Below, piece by piece: positions 9,508 to 19,690 of a stretch of DNA of 64,000 bases; the stretch's first letter is position 1; every line of letters starts with the position of its first letter. The position numbers and the translations under genes are program-made. Source of the DNA: Rubellimicrobium mesophilum DSM 19309 (GTDB taxonomy: Bacteria > Pseudomonadota > Alphaproteobacteria > Rhodobacterales > Rhodobacteraceae); the NCBI RefSeq assembly GCF_000600335.2, contig NZ_KK088615.1, positions 62,001 to 126,000 on the forward strand, given 5' to 3'. The notes under the pieces were generated by a model, which worked only from the letters and a program-made list of their open reading frames with translations, did not search any database and was not told the DNA's origin.

Positions 9508-10455
9508 TCAGCCCGGCAGGTTCGCCTCGCCCTCGTTGAGCGGTCTCAGGATGCGCGCCACCTGCTCGCGCAGCCAGCGGTGCGAGGGCGAGGTCGTGGC
9601 GCGACGGTGCCAGACCAGGCCGATCAGCGGCGCGGGAAGGGGCAGGGGCGCCTTGTAGACCTCCAGCCTCAGAATGGGCGCCATGTGCCGGGCGAGCTGC
9701 CCGGGAATCATCGCCACGATGTCGGTCGTGGCGACGCTCCGGCAGATGCCGCCGAAGAAGGGCAGGGTCATCGCCACCCGCCGCGCCCGCCCGACCCGCT
9801 CCAGCGCGTCGTCCATCATCGCCCGCGTCCGCCCCTCGGGCGACATGAGCGCATGGTCCAGCTCGCAGAACAGGTCCAGCGGCACCGGCGTCCCGGGCTC
9901 GACGCCGGCCAGCCGGGGATGCCCCCGCCGCGCGATCATGCAGAAGCTCGAATGGAAGAGCGGCTCCCACTCGATCCAGTCGGGCGCGTCCTGCCGAGGG
10001 ATCAGCGCGAGGTCGGCGAGGTAGCGGTCGAGGGTGTCGGCGTAGTTCGTGGGCACGAGGTCGAGGAGGTGGACCCGCACCTCCGGCGCCTCGGCCAGCA
10101 GCGTCCGCCCCAACTCCGGCATCAGCATCTCGCCGAAGAAATCCGACCCCGCGATTCGGAAGCTGACGCTGGCGGTCGCCGGATCGAAGGCCTCCGGCCC
10201 CGACAGGAGCCGCTGGAGCGAATCGAGATGCTCGCGCAGCGGCACCGCGAGGCTCCGGGCGTAGTCGGTGGCCTCCAGCCTCGGTCCCCGCCGGACGAAG
10301 AGGGGATCGCCGAGAGCATCCCGGAGCCGCGCCAGCGCCGCCGAGACGGCGGGCTGCGAAAGGCCGACGCGACGCCCGGCCGCCGTGGTGGACCCCTCGC
10401 GCAGCAGCGCATCCAGCACGCGCAGCAGGTTCAAGTCGAAGGTCGCCATATTCAT
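9508..10455 (-). CDS. LysR-family transcriptional regulator
   Basis: A 315-residue LysR protein. The N-terminal winged helix-turn-helix is FDLNLLRVLDALLREGSTTAAGRRVGLSQPAVSAALARLR (in part), and the periplasmic-binding-like effector domain runs from about residue 90 to the end. The ATG at 10455 begins the domain; a longer in-frame extension to 10611 would run through the divergent promoter and into the cupin gene. It is divergent from the cupin gene, which is its most likely target. The effector is unknown. Confidence 0.85.
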   Translation of the reverse strand: MNMATFDLNLLRVLDALLREGSTTAAGRRVGLSQPAVSAALARLRDALGDPLFVRRGPRLEATDYARSLAVPLREHLDSLQRLLSGPEAFDPATASVSFRIAGSDFFGEMLMPELGRTLLAEAPEVRVHLLDLVPTNYADTLDRYLADLALIPRQDAPDWIEWEPLFHSSFCMIARRGHPRLAGVEPGTPVPLDLFCELDHALMSPEGRTRAMMDDALERVGRARRVAMTLPFFGGICRSVATTDIVAMIPGQLARHMAPILRLEVYKAPLPLPAPLIGLVWHRRATTSPSHRWLREQVARILRPLNEGEANLPG

Positions 10456-10491
10456 GGGACGGATGATGACTATACGATCAATCCATTTTCC

Positions 10492-10512
10492 ATAAGTTTC
10501 GTCCGAAGTTAT
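10492..10512. promoter_or_regulatory. Candidate LysR operator in divergent promoter
   Basis: Imperfect dyad ATAAGTTTCG / CGAAGTTAT in the AT-richer 100-bp gap between the LysR and cupin genes. Position and symmetry fit a LysR-type site; no footprint knowledge is available for this protein. Confidence 0.3.
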
Positions 10513-10555
10513 CTCCCTTGGCATCGGTTCCGCCGAATTAACCACGGAGATTGAG

Positions 10556-10996
10556 ATGAAGCATTTTCCCCCGAGCCCTGCCCCCGAGACCCTGGACTGG
10601 GGCGGCGTCACCTACCGCACCATCCTGTCCACTGCCGAGACAGGCGGGGCCATGAGCATCGTGGACAGCACCTCGCCCGCGCTCTCGGGCCCGCCGCGCC
10701 ACGTCCATCACGCCGAGGACGAGACCTTCATCCTCCTCTCGGGCGAGATGGAGTTCTGGCTCGCGGGCCGGACCTTCCGCAAGGGCCCGGGCGAGACGGC
10801 CTTCATCCCGCGCGGGACGGAGCATACGTTCAAGGCCCTCACCGAGTGCCGCCACCTCGTGATCCTGACTCCCGGCGGCTTCGAGGGCTTCTTCGCCGAC
10901 ATGGCGCGGAACGCCTACCGCATCCCCGAGGACATGGGCCCGATCACCGAGAGCGCCACGCGCCACAACCTCACCTTCACCGGCCCGCCGCTCTGA
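10556..10996 (+). CDS. Cupin domain protein
   Basis: A 146-residue single-domain cupin. Motif 1 is seen in PPRHVHHAEDETFILLSGEMEF (metal ligands H-x-H and E) and motif 2 in FIPRGTEHTFKAL (His). It lacks a signal peptide and is likely a cytoplasmic metal-binding enzyme or sensor such as a dioxygenase or isomerase. It is divergent from the LysR regulator, which probably controls it. The exact reaction is not inferable. Confidence 0.78.
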   Translation: MKHFPPSPAPETLDWGGVTYRTILSTAETGGAMSIVDSTSPALSGPPRHVHHAEDETFILLSGEMEFWLAGRTFRKGPGETAFIPRGTEHTFKALTECRHLVILTPGGFEGFFADMARNAYRIPEDMGPITESATRHNLTFTGPPL

Positions 10997-11073
10997 GGTC
11001 GGGTATTCCTGACCCGGCCCTTGCGGCGGCTTGACGCAGGGCAGGGGCCGGGTGTTCATCGCCCCCGAAGCGC

Positions 11074-11118
11074 GGATGCATTTCGCATCCTGATTACCGG
11101 GGCCGGTCCTCCGGCCCC
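11074..11118. repeat. Two adjacent perfect hairpins
   Basis: GGATGC-ATTTC-GCATCC (11074-11090) is followed by GGGGCCGG-TCCT-CCGGCCCC (11099-11118). They lie between the cupin gene and the next gene, both on the plus strand. There is no T-run; they may act as a terminator, attenuator or mRNA 3' stabiliser. Confidence 0.45.
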
Positions 11119-11157
11119 GATGACCGATTTGATGTTGCGATTTCTCATGAGGATTCC

Positions 11158-11589
11158 ATGCGCGATATCCCCTTCGTCTTCTTCCTGGCCGCGGTGCTCT
11201 GCGTGATGACGGGCATGAGCCTCGGCATCTGGATGGGCATGGCCCAGCAGTTCCAGTTCGCCCCCGTGCACGCCCACCTGAATCTCGTCGGCTGGGCGAC
11301 CATGGCGCTCTTCGCCATCTATTACCGCTTGACGCCGCAGGCGGCGCAGGGCTGGCTTCCCCGCATCCACGCGGTGCTCGCCATCACCGGCATCATCGCG
11401 ATGGCGTCCGGCCTCGCGGGCGAGATCGCCGGGCGGAACGGGCTGATCCCCGCGCTGCAGGTCGGCTCGCTGCTGACCGCCGCGTCCATGCTGCTCTTCC
11501 TGTTCACCGTGGTCCGGTTCGGCTTCGGCACCGCTCCGACTCGGGCCGGGCGCATGGCCCGCGACGCGGCGATGACGCCCGCCGAATGA
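11158..11589 (+). CDS. Four-helix integral membrane protein
   Basis: A 143-residue protein with four hydrophobic segments (about residues 5-28, 40-58, 70-88 and 98-118). The loop and second helix contain HAHLNLVGWATMALFAIYY, which resembles the heme-ligand helix region of small proteins related to heme-copper oxidase subunit I and NnrS; this suggests, but does not prove, a heme or metal-binding role. It starts after ATGAGGATTCC with an AGGA ribosome site. No characterised family is recognised with confidence. Confidence 0.65.
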   Translation: MRDIPFVFFLAAVLCVMTGMSLGIWMGMAQQFQFAPVHAHLNLVGWATMALFAIYYRLTPQAAQGWLPRIHAVLAITGIIAMASGLAGEIAGRNGLIPALQVGSLLTAASMLLFLFTVVRFGFGTAPTRAGRMARDAAMTPAE

Positions 11590-11751
11590 ACCTTCCCGGG
11601 CGGGCGCTCCGGCGCCCGTCCTCCGCTGTCCTGTCCCCCACTTCGGGCGCCCTCGCGGCGCCCGCTTCTTTTGCGGAGGGGCCGCCGCTTGCCCGGCCGG
11701 TCCGCTTGCCCTAGACCGGCGCGGCCAAGGAACCCGCCGCTAGGACCCGCA

Positions 11752-13088
11752 ATGCGCCTGACCCGCTACTTCCTCCCCGTCCTCAAGGAAAACCCGGCGG
11801 AGGCGCAGATCGTCTCGCACCGCTACATGCTGCGCGCGGGCATGATCAAGCAGCAGTCGGCGGGCATCTACTCCTGGCTGCCGCTCGGCTTCAAAGTCCT
11901 CAAGCGCGTGGAGCAGATCGTCCACGAGGAGCAGCAGCGCGCCGGGCACATCCCGCTCCTGATGCCGACGCTCCAGTCGGCCGAGCTGTGGCGCGAATCC
12001 GGCCGCTACGACGACTACGGCGAGGAGATGCTCCGCATCACCGACCGCCACAAGCGCGAGATGCTCTACGGCCCGACCAACGAGGAGATGATCACCGACA
12101 TCTTCCGCTCGGGGGTCAACAGCTACAAGGACCTGCCGCTCACGCTCTACCACATCCAGTGGAAGTTCCGGGACGAGGTCCGGCCCCGGTTCGGCGTCAT
12201 GCGCGGGCGCGAGTTCCTGATGAAGGACGGCTACAACTTCGACATCGACAAGGAAGGCGCGCTCCACGCCTACAACCGCCACATGGTCAGCTATCTCCGC
12301 ACTTACGAGCGGATGGGCCTGACCGCGATCCCGATGCGCGCCGCCTCCGGCCCCATCGGCGGCGACAACACCCACGAGTTCCTGGTGCTGGCCTCCACCG
12401 GCGAATCCGAGGTCTTCTACGACAGCGCCGTGACCGAGTTGGAACTCGGCGCCCGCGACGTGGACTACGGCAACCCCGAGCAGGTGCAATCCATCTGCGA
12501 CGAGTTCACCTCGCTCTACGCCCGCACCGACGAGACGCACGACCCCGCTCTCTTCGACCGGATCCCCGAGGAGCGCCGCCGCGTGGGGCGCGGGATCGAG
12601 GTCGGCCAGATCTTCTACTTCGGCACCAAGTATTCCGAGCCGATGGGCGCCTTCGTCACCACGGCGACTGGCGAGCGGGTTCCGGTGCACATGGGCTCGC
12701 ACGGGATCGGCGTGTCGCGCTCCTCGGCGCGATCATCGAGGCCAGCCACGACGACAAGGGCATCATCTGGCCCGAAGGCGTGACGCCTTTCGCCGCCGGC
12801 ATCGTCAACCTCAAGCAGGGCGACACCGACGCGGACGCCGCCTGCGAGATGCTCTACGGCAGCCTCAAGGCCAAGGGCCTCGACATCCTCTACGACGACC
12901 GCGACGCGCGGGCGGGCGAGAAGTTCGCGACCATGGACCTGATCGGCCTGCCCTGGCGGATCACCGTCGGCCCTCGCGGCCTCAAGAACGGCGTCGTGGA
13001 GCTGACCTCGCGCCGCACCGGCGAGAGCGAGGAGATGTCGCCCGAGGCCGCCGTCGCGCGGATCGCGGAAATCTACGAGGGCATCTGA
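11752..13088 (+). CDS. proS: Prolyl-tRNA synthetase, short form (frameshifted)
   Basis: About 445 residues after correction, the short alphaproteobacterial ProRS that lacks the large editing insertion. It charges tRNA-Pro. Class II motif 2 lies in [19 protein letters not shown], motif 3 around HGIGVSR, and the anticodon-binding domain runs from [16 protein letters not shown] to the end. The frame breaks at about 12720: one missing C after GVSR. This is an essential single-copy gene, so an error is far more likely than real inactivation. The ATG at 11752 ([13 protein letters not shown]) is the family start. Confidence 0.92.
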
Positions 13089-13091
13089 CCC

Positions 13092-13586
13092 TCAGGACGG
13101 CCGCTTCGTCGCGCGGCGGCCGTTCCGCACCAAGGCCCATCCGACGGCCAGCATGGCGGCCCCCCATGCCAGGAATCCCAGGTCCCACCAGAGCCATTGC
13201 TCGCGCGGGGCCGTCTCGTTGACGTGGTGGAGCCCCAGAAGCTGGTGGTCCACCACTCCCTCGACCAGGTTGAACAGCCCGAACCCCATCAGCAGCGTCC
13301 CGACGAAGAGTCGGGACGACCACCAGCGATGCCGTAGCCGCGCAGTCCGCCACAGCAGCGCGAGCCCCAGCGCGACAAGGGCATAGGTCACGACGTGGAA
13401 GAGTCCGTCGAGACGCGTGTTGAGCTTCAGGTTCTCCAGGCTGTCGGCCGGATAGCCCGCGCTGGTGGCGATGTGATGCCACTGGAGCACCTGATGCAGG
13501 ACGATGCCGTCGAAGAATCCCCCGAGGCCCGCCCCGAGCAGGATGCCGGCGGTCGTCGGGAACTCCTGGTCCTCGTCCAGCGCCAT
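13092..13586 (-). CDS. DUF2243 membrane protein
   Basis: A 164-residue inner-membrane protein with four predicted helices. The DUF2243 hallmark GFFDGIVLHQVLQWHH lies in helix 1, and the paired motif NLVEGVVDHQLLGLHHV lies in helix 3. The conserved histidines suggest metal or heme binding, but no function is established. It converges on proS with a 3-nt gap. Confidence 0.8.
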   Translation of the reverse strand: MALDEDQEFPTTAGILLGAGLGGFFDGIVLHQVLQWHHIATSAGYPADSLENLKLNTRLDGLFHVVTYALVALGLALLWRTARLRHRWWSSRLFVGTLLMGFGLFNLVEGVVDHQLLGLHHVNETAPREQWLWWDLGFLAWGAAMLAVGWALVRNGRRATKRPS

Positions 13587-13706
13587 CCGGTTGCTCCCCT
13601 TCCGATCGGACCAGGAACCTAGGTGGACTCACCGTCCCGTCACGCGAACCGTTTGCATTCCGGCCACCGCTCGGAAACTCTGGCGCCCGATCTGGGAGGA
13701 CCATGA

Positions 13707-14420
13707 ATGACGAAGTCACTCATCACTTGGGGCGGCTGGGCCGGCCACGAGCCCGACCTCGTGGCGGACATCTTCCGCCGGATGCTGGAAGGCGAGGGGA
13801 TGGAGGTCACCGTGACCGACTCCCTCGACGCCTTCGACGACGCCGAGGGGCTGCGCGCCCTCGACCTCATCGTCCCCGTCTGGACCATGAGCGAACTGAG
13901 CCGCGAGCGGGCCACCAACGTCTCCGAAGCGGTGGCGCGCGGCACCGGGATCGGCGGCTGCCACGGCGGGATGTGCGACGCCTTCCGGGGCAACCCCCTC
14001 TGGCAGTTCGTCACCGGCGGCCAATGGGTCGCCCACCCCGGCGGCGATGGCGTCCGCTACACCGTCCGCATGACCGAGCCCGACCACGAGCTGATTCAGG
14101 GCATCGGCGACTTCGAGGTCGCGACGGAGCAGTACTACCTCCACGTCGACCCCGCGAACCGCATCCTCGCCAGGACGACCTTCCCGACGGTGAGCTGGTA
14201 TCACTCGCCCAACGGCCCCGTGGAGATGCCGGTCGTCTGGACCCGCCAGTGGGGCCTCGGCCGCGTCTACTACAACGCGCTGGGCCACAAGGCGAACGTC
14301 ATCGCTCAGGGAGCGCCCTACGAAATGCTCCGTCGCGGCCTCGTCTGGGCGGCCAAGGGCAAGGCGTTGGCCGAAGGGCAGGGGGTGGATCAGTTCCAGA
14401 GCCCCGGCAACCACTGGTGA
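13707..14420 (+). CDS. ThuA-domain (trehalose utilisation-like) protein
   Basis: A 237-residue ThuA-family protein with the class-I glutamine-amidotransferase-like flavodoxin fold. Landmarks are WGGWAGHEPD at the N-terminus, GGCHGGMCDAFRGNPLWQF in the middle (family GxHGG-type loop) and VVWTRQWGLGRVYYNALGH near the end. ThuA proteins are linked to trehalose/sugar catabolism in rhizobia; here no sugar genes are adjacent, so the substrate is open. The ATG at 13707 fits homology; an overlapping ATG at 13703 is in another frame. Confidence 0.78.
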   Translation: MTKSLITWGGWAGHEPDLVADIFRRMLEGEGMEVTVTDSLDAFDDAEGLRALDLIVPVWTMSELSRERATNVSEAVARGTGIGGCHGGMCDAFRGNPLWQFVTGGQWVAHPGGDGVRYTVRMTEPDHELIQGIGDFEVATEQYYLHVDPANRILARTTFPTVSWYHSPNGPVEMPVVWTRQWGLGRVYYNALGHKANVIAQGAPYEMLRRGLVWAAKGKALAEGQGVDQFQSPGNHW

Positions 14421-14424
14421 GGCG

Positions 14425-15099
14425 CTACCGTACGATCCGGTAGCCGAAGATCGGGTCCCCGCTGACCATCCAGAGGCGGACCCAGATCACCACGAACATC
14501 TCCTGCGCCCGCGCGCCCTTGATGTCGCCCAGGTCCACGAACCGGCTCCACCCGAACCCACGGGCCAGCTCCCGCACCGCCTCCTTGGCCGCCTCGTCGT
14601 CACCGCAGAGGAACAGGTCGTGCTCCCCCGGCACGAGGCCCGGATTGGTCATCACCGACGCCGTGACGGTGTTGAAGCACTTCACCACCCGCGCTTCGGG
14701 GAACGCCGCCTGAACCTGCTCGCCCAGCGAGGTCGGCCCGGAATACTCCGCCATCAGGAAGGGCGGCATCCCCTTCGAGAAGTCGAGCGGGTTCGCCACG
14801 TCGATCAGCACCTTCCCCGCGAGGTTCCTGGTCCCCGCGATCCGCAGCGCCTCCAGCGATCCCGCCCCGTTGGTGGCGTTGACCACGGCCTCGCCGCGCC
14901 ACGCCGCCTCCTCCATGGTCACGACCCGCGCACCCGTCTCGTCCTGCCACTCGGCCAACGTCCTGGCCTGGTTGCGCGGCTGCGCCAGCGTCTCGGGCGT
15001 CACCTCGCGGATGCCGAGCACCACCTCGTGCCCCGCCTTGGCGAAGCCCGCCCCGAGCGTCTGCCCCACCGACCCGCCGCCCACGATCCCGATCCGCAT
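14425..15099 (-). CDS. NAD(P)-binding F420-dependent-oxidoreductase-like protein
   Basis: A 224-residue protein with an N-terminal Rossmann fold, MRIGIVGGGSVGQTLGAGFA (GxGxxG), and the NADP_oxidoreductase_F420-dependent layout (VLIDVANPLDFSKG, then VVKCFNTVTASVM). Proteins of this family reduce cofactors or small substrates with NAD(P)H; F420 itself is not expected in this lineage, so the name is historical. It converges on the ThuA gene with a 4-nt gap. Confidence 0.75.
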   Translation of the reverse strand: MRIGIVGGGSVGQTLGAGFAKAGHEVVLGIREVTPETLAQPRNQARTLAEWQDETGARVVTMEEAAWRGEAVVNATNGAGSLEALRIAGTRNLAGKVLIDVANPLDFSKGMPPFLMAEYSGPTSLGEQVQAAFPEARVVKCFNTVTASVMTNPGLVPGEHDLFLCGDDEAAKEAVRELARGFGWSRFVDLGDIKGARAQEMFVVIWVRLWMVSGDPIFGYRIVR

Positions 15100-15219
15100 C
15101 GCGTCCCTCCGTGCTGGCCCGGCGCCATGCTAGCGGACTGGTGAGCGCCCGTCAGCCGCCTCGCGTTGACCTTGCCCGCGCCCGGGGGCAATGGTCCCAC
15201 GCGACCGAAAGGACCCCGG

Positions 15220-16497
15220 ATGAGCCGCCCCTTCGCCCCTACGAATGGATGATCGCCTGGCGCTACCTCCGCGCCAAGCGGGCCGAGGGCGGGGTCTCGG
15301 TCATGACCTGGATCAGCCTCGTCGGCGTCACCCTCGCCGTCTTTGCGCTGATCGCCACGCTCGCCGTCCGCTCGGGCTTCCGCGAGGAGTTCGTGGACAC
15401 GATCCTCGGCGCCAACGCCCATGTCACGGTCTACAAGCAGCCCGAGATCGACGCGAACGGTCGGCAGGTCGCCACCATCGCCGACGCCTCGGCCATGGCC
15501 GACCTGATCGCTCAGGTCCCCGGCGTGACCCGCGCCGCCCCCCTCGTGCGCGGGCAGGTCATGGCGACGTTCCAGGGCCGCAACTCGGGCGTGGAGGTCT
15601 TCGGCATCGCGCCCGAGGACCTCGCCACGATCCCCCGCGTCGCGCACCCGGAAGAGGCCGAAGGCAGCCTCGACGACTTCCCGCAGGGCATCGCCATCGG
15701 CTCCGGCGTCGCGCGCGAGCTGGGCATCATGGTGGGCGACAAGCTCCGCATCATCTCGCCCGATGGCGCCCGCACGCCGATGGGCGTCAGCCCCCGCGTC
15801 TCGGCCTACACGGTGACCTACATCTTCACCAGCCGGGCGCTACGACATCGACCGCACCCGCGCATACCTGCCGCTCCCCGAGGCGCAGAAGTTCTTCAAC
15901 CGCGACGGCGTCGCGGACGAGATCGAGGTCATGCTGGACGACCCCGACGACGTGGAGGCGATCGTCCCCGCGATCCTTCAGGCCGCCGGTCCCATGACGC
16001 TCGCCTGGACTTGGAAGGACTCCTCCGGTGCGTTCCTGAGTGCGCTGACCGTCGAGGACAACGTGATGTTCGTGATCCTCTCGGTCCTCGTGCTGATCGC
16101 CTCGATGAACATCATCTCGGGTCTCATCATGCTGGTGAAGAACAAGGGCCGCGACATCGGCATCCTCCGCACGATGGGCCTGACCGAGGGCGCGGTGCTG
16201 CGCGTCTTCTTCCTTTGCGGGGCAAGTATCGGCACCATCGGCACGATCCTCGGCGTCCTCCTCGGCTGCGCCTTCGCCATCTGGATCGACCCGATCTTCG
16301 CCGCCGTGAACTACCTTTCGGGCGGGGGCGTCTGGGACCCCTCGATCCGGGGCATCTATCGCCTGCCCGCCAAGCTCGAATGGGGCGACGTGCTCTCGGC
16401 GGTGTCCCTGTCCCTGTTCCTGTCCTGGGTCGTCACGCTCTTCCCCGCGCGCCGCGCCGCCCGCATGAACCCCGTCGAGGCCCTGCGCTATGAGTGA
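15220..16497 (+). CDS. lolC: Lipoprotein-releasing permease LolC/LolE family (two frameshifts)
   Basis: About 425 residues after correction. With LolD it extracts outer-membrane lipoproteins from the inner membrane and passes them to LolA. The order is an N-terminal helix ([20 protein letters not shown]), a MacB-like periplasmic core, and three C-terminal FtsX-type helices ([20 protein letters not shown]). Two single-base breaks are visible: a missing C in 15236-15239 just after the start ATG, and one extra base at about 15831-15838 before [13 protein letters not shown]. The 3' end overlaps lolD by 8 nt. The window holds probable surface lipoproteins that would depend on it. Confidence 0.88.
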
Positions 16498-17170
16498 CAC
16501 CCTGCGGCTCTCGGGCGTCACCAAGACCTACAACCCCGGCAAGCCCACCGCCGTTGAGGTGCTGCGCGGCGTGGACCTCGCCGTCGCCCCCGGCGAGGTC
16601 GTGGCCCTCGTCGCCCCCTCGGGCGCGGGCAAGTCCACGCTCCTCCACGTCGCGGGCCTCCTCGACACGCCGGACGCGGGTCAGGTGCTCCTCGACGGCA
16701 CCGACATGACCCGCCTCAGCGACCGCCGTCGCACCATGGCGCGGCGCGACCTCGTGGGCTTCGTCTACCAGTTCCACCACCTCCTGCCCGAGTTCACGGC
16801 GCTGGAGAACGTGGTGCTCCCCCAGCTCGCCCACGGCACCCCGCGCGCCCAGGCCGAGGCCCGCGCCCTCGACCTCATGGACCGAGTCGGCGTCCGGAAC
16901 CGCGCCACGCACCGCCCCGCCGAGCTCTCGGGCGGCGAGCAGCAGCGCGTCGCCTTCTGCCGGGCGCTCGCCAACGCGCCGCGCCTGCTCCTCGCCGACG
17001 AGCCCACGGGCAACCTCGACCCCGCCACCTCGGACCGGGTCTTCGACGCGCTCATGGTCCTCGTCCGCTCGACCGGCCTCGCGGCACTGATCGCCACGCA
17101 CAACCTCCAGCTCGCCGCCCGCATGGACCGGGTCCTCAGGCTCGACGCCGGCCACGTCGTTCCGGCATGA
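16490..17170 (+). CDS. lolD: Lipoprotein-releasing ABC ATPase LolD
   Basis: A 226-residue ABC ATPase of the LolD/MacB class that powers the LolC/E permease. Walker A is APSGAGKST, with the Q-loop in [20 protein letters not shown], the signature LSGGEQQR and Walker [13 protein letters not shown]. The [11 protein letters not shown] stretch is characteristic of LolD. It is intact and translationally coupled to lolC. Confidence 0.92.
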   Translation: MSDTLRLSGVTKTYNPGKPTAVEVLRGVDLAVAPGEVVALVAPSGAGKSTLLHVAGLLDTPDAGQVLLDGTDMTRLSDRRRTMARRDLVGFVYQFHHLLPEFTALENVVLPQLAHGTPRAQAEARALDLMDRVGVRNRATHRPAELSGGEQQRVAFCRALANAPRLLLADEPTGNLDPATSDRVFDALMVLVRSTGLAALIATHNLQLAARMDRVLRLDAGHVVPA

Positions 17171-17232
17171 TCCACCTCAAGGCGACTCACAGCTCGCCAG
17201 CCGAACCTGGGACAGAACGAGCAAGAGCCCCC

Positions 17233-17635
17233 ATGCGCCGCCCCCTCATCCTCCTCGCGCCGCTGGCGCTCATGGCCTGCGTGCCCGACCCGCACGAGCC
17301 CGTCTCAGGCCGCGCGGCCTTCCTCGAGTCCTGCTCCGCCTGCCACGGCGAGGACGCCACCGGCAACGGCCCTCTGGCCGCCGGTCTCGATCCGCACCCC
17401 GCCGATCTCACCCGCATCTCTGCCCGCAACGGCGGCACCTTCCCCCGCGACCGGGTGATGAGCACCATCGACGGCTTCGCCCGTGGCGCCCACTTCAGCC
17501 CCGCCATGCCCGAGTTCGGCCGGACCGACCTAGGCGACACCGTCGTGGTGGAGGACGACCCCGGGCGTCGGCACCCCGATTCCGGAAAAGCTGCTCGCGC
17601 TCGCGGACTATCTGGAGAGCATCCAGCAGCCTTGA
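17233..17635 (+). CDS. Cytochrome c lipoprotein (frameshifted near C-terminus)
   Basis: About 133 residues. A lipobox-type signal (LLAPLALMAC) precedes one class I cytochrome c domain with the heme site CSACH and a distal Met in PAMPEFG. It is therefore probably a membrane-anchored periplasmic electron carrier. The frame breaks at the CCCCGGG at 17559-17565; removing one base gives the family-like end GTPIPEKLLALADYLESIQQ and the stop at 17633-17635. Partners are not evident nearby. Confidence 0.75.
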
Positions 17636-17765
17636 GGGGCTAGGGCAGGGTACGGCTTCCCCTCGGCTTTTTCTCAGCCGTTAAAGGTTTCTCAACCTTC
17701 TTCTGCCATGGTGATCCCGTCCCCGGGTCGCCGCCCGGCGGGGTAGGGGGAGTTGCGCCCTCCCC

Positions 17766-18914
17766 CTAGCTCGTCGCCAGCTCCCGCGAGACCTCGAGGA
17801 ACCGCTGGAACATCTCCTCATCATCCAGCGGGATCAGCTCCGGCGGCGAGATCTCCATCAGGCTCTCGAACTCCGACGACGACCACAGCATCTGCGACTG
17901 GAGCGACACCGCCGCCTCCAGCGTCTTGAGCGTGTTGAGCGCGACGTCGGCGTCCGCGCGGGCGACCTCCAGCCCGTCCCGGGTCAGCGCCTCGCGTTCC
18001 AGCAGCATCGCGCGGTAGGCGTCGATCACCTCCGCCACCTGCTGCTGCACCCGCAGGTTCCCCTCGTAGATGGGCTTACGGGACTCGTCGGCCTCGCCGA
18101 TGGCAGCCTCCGTCTCGGCGATGAGGGCGTCGTTCCGCTGCTCGATCTCCGCGAGCCGGGGCAGCCACTGCTCCTCGTAATCCTGCAGGTGCCGCTCGTA
18201 GAGCCGCTCGACCAGCAGCCGCGTCACCGCCGCCACCGCATAGTAGCGCCGCAGGACCGAGTCGTCGTCGGTGACGCCCTGGATCTCGCGCAGCCGTTCC
18301 TCGATCTTGCGGACCACCTCGAAGGCCATCGCCGACTCCACGATGGTCACGCCGTTCACCTGATAGAGCGCCGCCTCCGCCTCCTCCGGCGTGATCTCGA
18401 CGCCGTATTCCGCCATCAGCCGGTCCGCGAAGTCCCTGAGCAGCGCCGCCCGCCGCCGCTCCAGCTCCTCCTTCTGCGCCTGAAGTTGCGCGATCTCCGC
18501 GTCGATGGCCTCCATGGAGCCTTCCGCGTAGCGGTTCAGCGTCCGGTCGATCACGCCGACCGCGTCCGCGCTCCGGGGCGCCGTGATCCGGTCGATCCGC
18601 AGCTCCGCGATCCGCGCGTCGATCCTCACGCGCTCCTCGTCCAGCGAGAACAGCGCCGACCGGCTCTCGCCGTAGAGGTCGCCCAGCACCAGCCCCAGCA
18701 CGCGGTCGAGCTGCCGGTTCAGGTCCTCACGGTAGTCCTCCTTGTCCGACAGGAGCGGCAGCGAGGTCTCGGGCGCCACGTCCATGTCCTCGATGATGCC
18801 CCGGATCGTGTCGATGTCGTCCTCGATCCCCTGGATCACCGGGGCCACGTCCCGCCCCTCGGCCCACAGCGGCGCCCCCGTGACCAGCGCGGCGGCGAGC
18901 AGAAGTCCCCTCAT
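17766..18914 (-). CDS. Exported coiled-coil protein of unknown function
   Basis: A 382-residue protein with a Sec signal (MRGLLLAAALVTGAPLWAEG) and long heptad-rich segments, most clearly AIDAEIAQLQAQKEELERRR and the region around RLAEIEQRNDALIAETEAAI. It is rich in Glu, Asp and Arg and lacks known catalytic motifs. It is presumably a periplasmic scaffold or envelope protein. The start at 18914 follows an AGGGAGG ribosome site. It lies just downstream of the metallopeptidase-like lipoprotein gene and probably shares its transcript. Confidence 0.6.
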   Translation of the reverse strand: MRGLLLAAALVTGAPLWAEGRDVAPVIQGIEDDIDTIRGIIEDMDVAPETSLPLLSDKEDYREDLNRQLDRVLGLVLGDLYGESRSALFSLDEERVRIDARIAELRIDRITAPRSADAVGVIDRTLNRYAEGSMEAIDAEIAQLQAQKEELERRRAALLRDFADRLMAEYGVEITPEEAEAALYQVNGVTIVESAMAFEVVRKIEERLREIQGVTDDDSVLRRYYAVAAVTRLLVERLYERHLQDYEEQWLPRLAEIEQRNDALIAETEAAIGEADESRKPIYEGNLRVQQQVAEVIDAYRAMLLEREALTRDGLEVARADADVALNTLKTLEAAVSLQSQMLWSSSEFESLMEISPPELIPLDDEEMFQRFLEVSRELATS

Positions 18915-18930
18915 GGCACCCTCCCTGTCG

Positions 18931-19646
18931 TCACTCCCGACGTAGGTATGGCTCCGCTTCTCCGGAAGGCTCCCCGTCGCAGATACCTTCCACCTGCGCG
19001 CCCGACACGGCAGCTCGACCCACTCCGTCATCGGCTCGTCGAGCGGCTTCAGGGGGAAGTAGCGCGACAGCATCTCGTGCAGCCGCTCCGTCCGGCCAGC
19101 CTTGGGCGCCAGCGTCCGGCAGCAGACATACTCCTCCATGATCGCGCCCTGCTGCTCGTAGCCGTAGTCGAGGTAGTCGGCCGAGGTGTCGAGGTCGAAG
19201 AGGTAGGGGTCCGCCGTCTCGACGTGCTCGAACGCGGCCTTCAGCGGGAAGTATCCCGTGAGGTCCCGGTGCTGCCACTGCCAGGCATGGACCATCTCGT
19301 GCGCGAGCAGCATCGCGTCCGCGAGGGGCAGGACCCGGGGCCACCCCTCCACCATGTCGTCGCGGTAGAGGTCCCGGCGCACGTAGACGTCCTCGAAGAT
19401 CGAGATGGCCCCCGTCGCCGTGCGGATCGTGTCGCCCCGGGGCGGCGGGAAGATCCGCGACTGGCAGGTGAGCCTCGGCGGCGCGGGCAGCACGCGCACC
19501 GCGCTCAGGCGCGGCGAGTCGTGCAGCCTGACCCGAGAGGTGTCCAGCGCCGGTCCTTGCAGGTCCGACAGGAAGGCCACCTCGTCGGGCGTGAGCGGCC
19601 GCCCGCAGGCCGCGAGCAGGAGCAAGGCAAGGAGGGCAGGGCGCAT
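18931..19646 (-). CDS. HExxH lipoprotein, putative metallopeptidase (frameshifted at 3' end)
   Basis: About 238 residues. A lipoprotein signal (LLALLLLAACG) is followed by a domain with HEMVHAWQW, an HExxH zinc-binding motif, and a downstream EEYVCC that could supply the third ligand. It therefore looks like an envelope zinc peptidase related to proteins annotated as hypothetical in Rhodobacterales. As given, the frame runs without a stop into the next gene. Restoring one G near 19001 instead yields the end GEAEPYLRRE and a stop at 18931, followed by a ribosome site for the next gene, so I favour a deletion error over a fusion. Confidence 0.6.
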
Positions 19647-19690
19647 CGGACCACTTGGCCACGCGGGCCGGCCGAGGGCAAGGGCCCCGC

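Noticed and set aside
11752-13088. proS, parE, lolC and thyX as pseudogenes
   Set aside because: Each is conserved on both sides of a one-base change and at least the first three are essential; sequence error explains them better.
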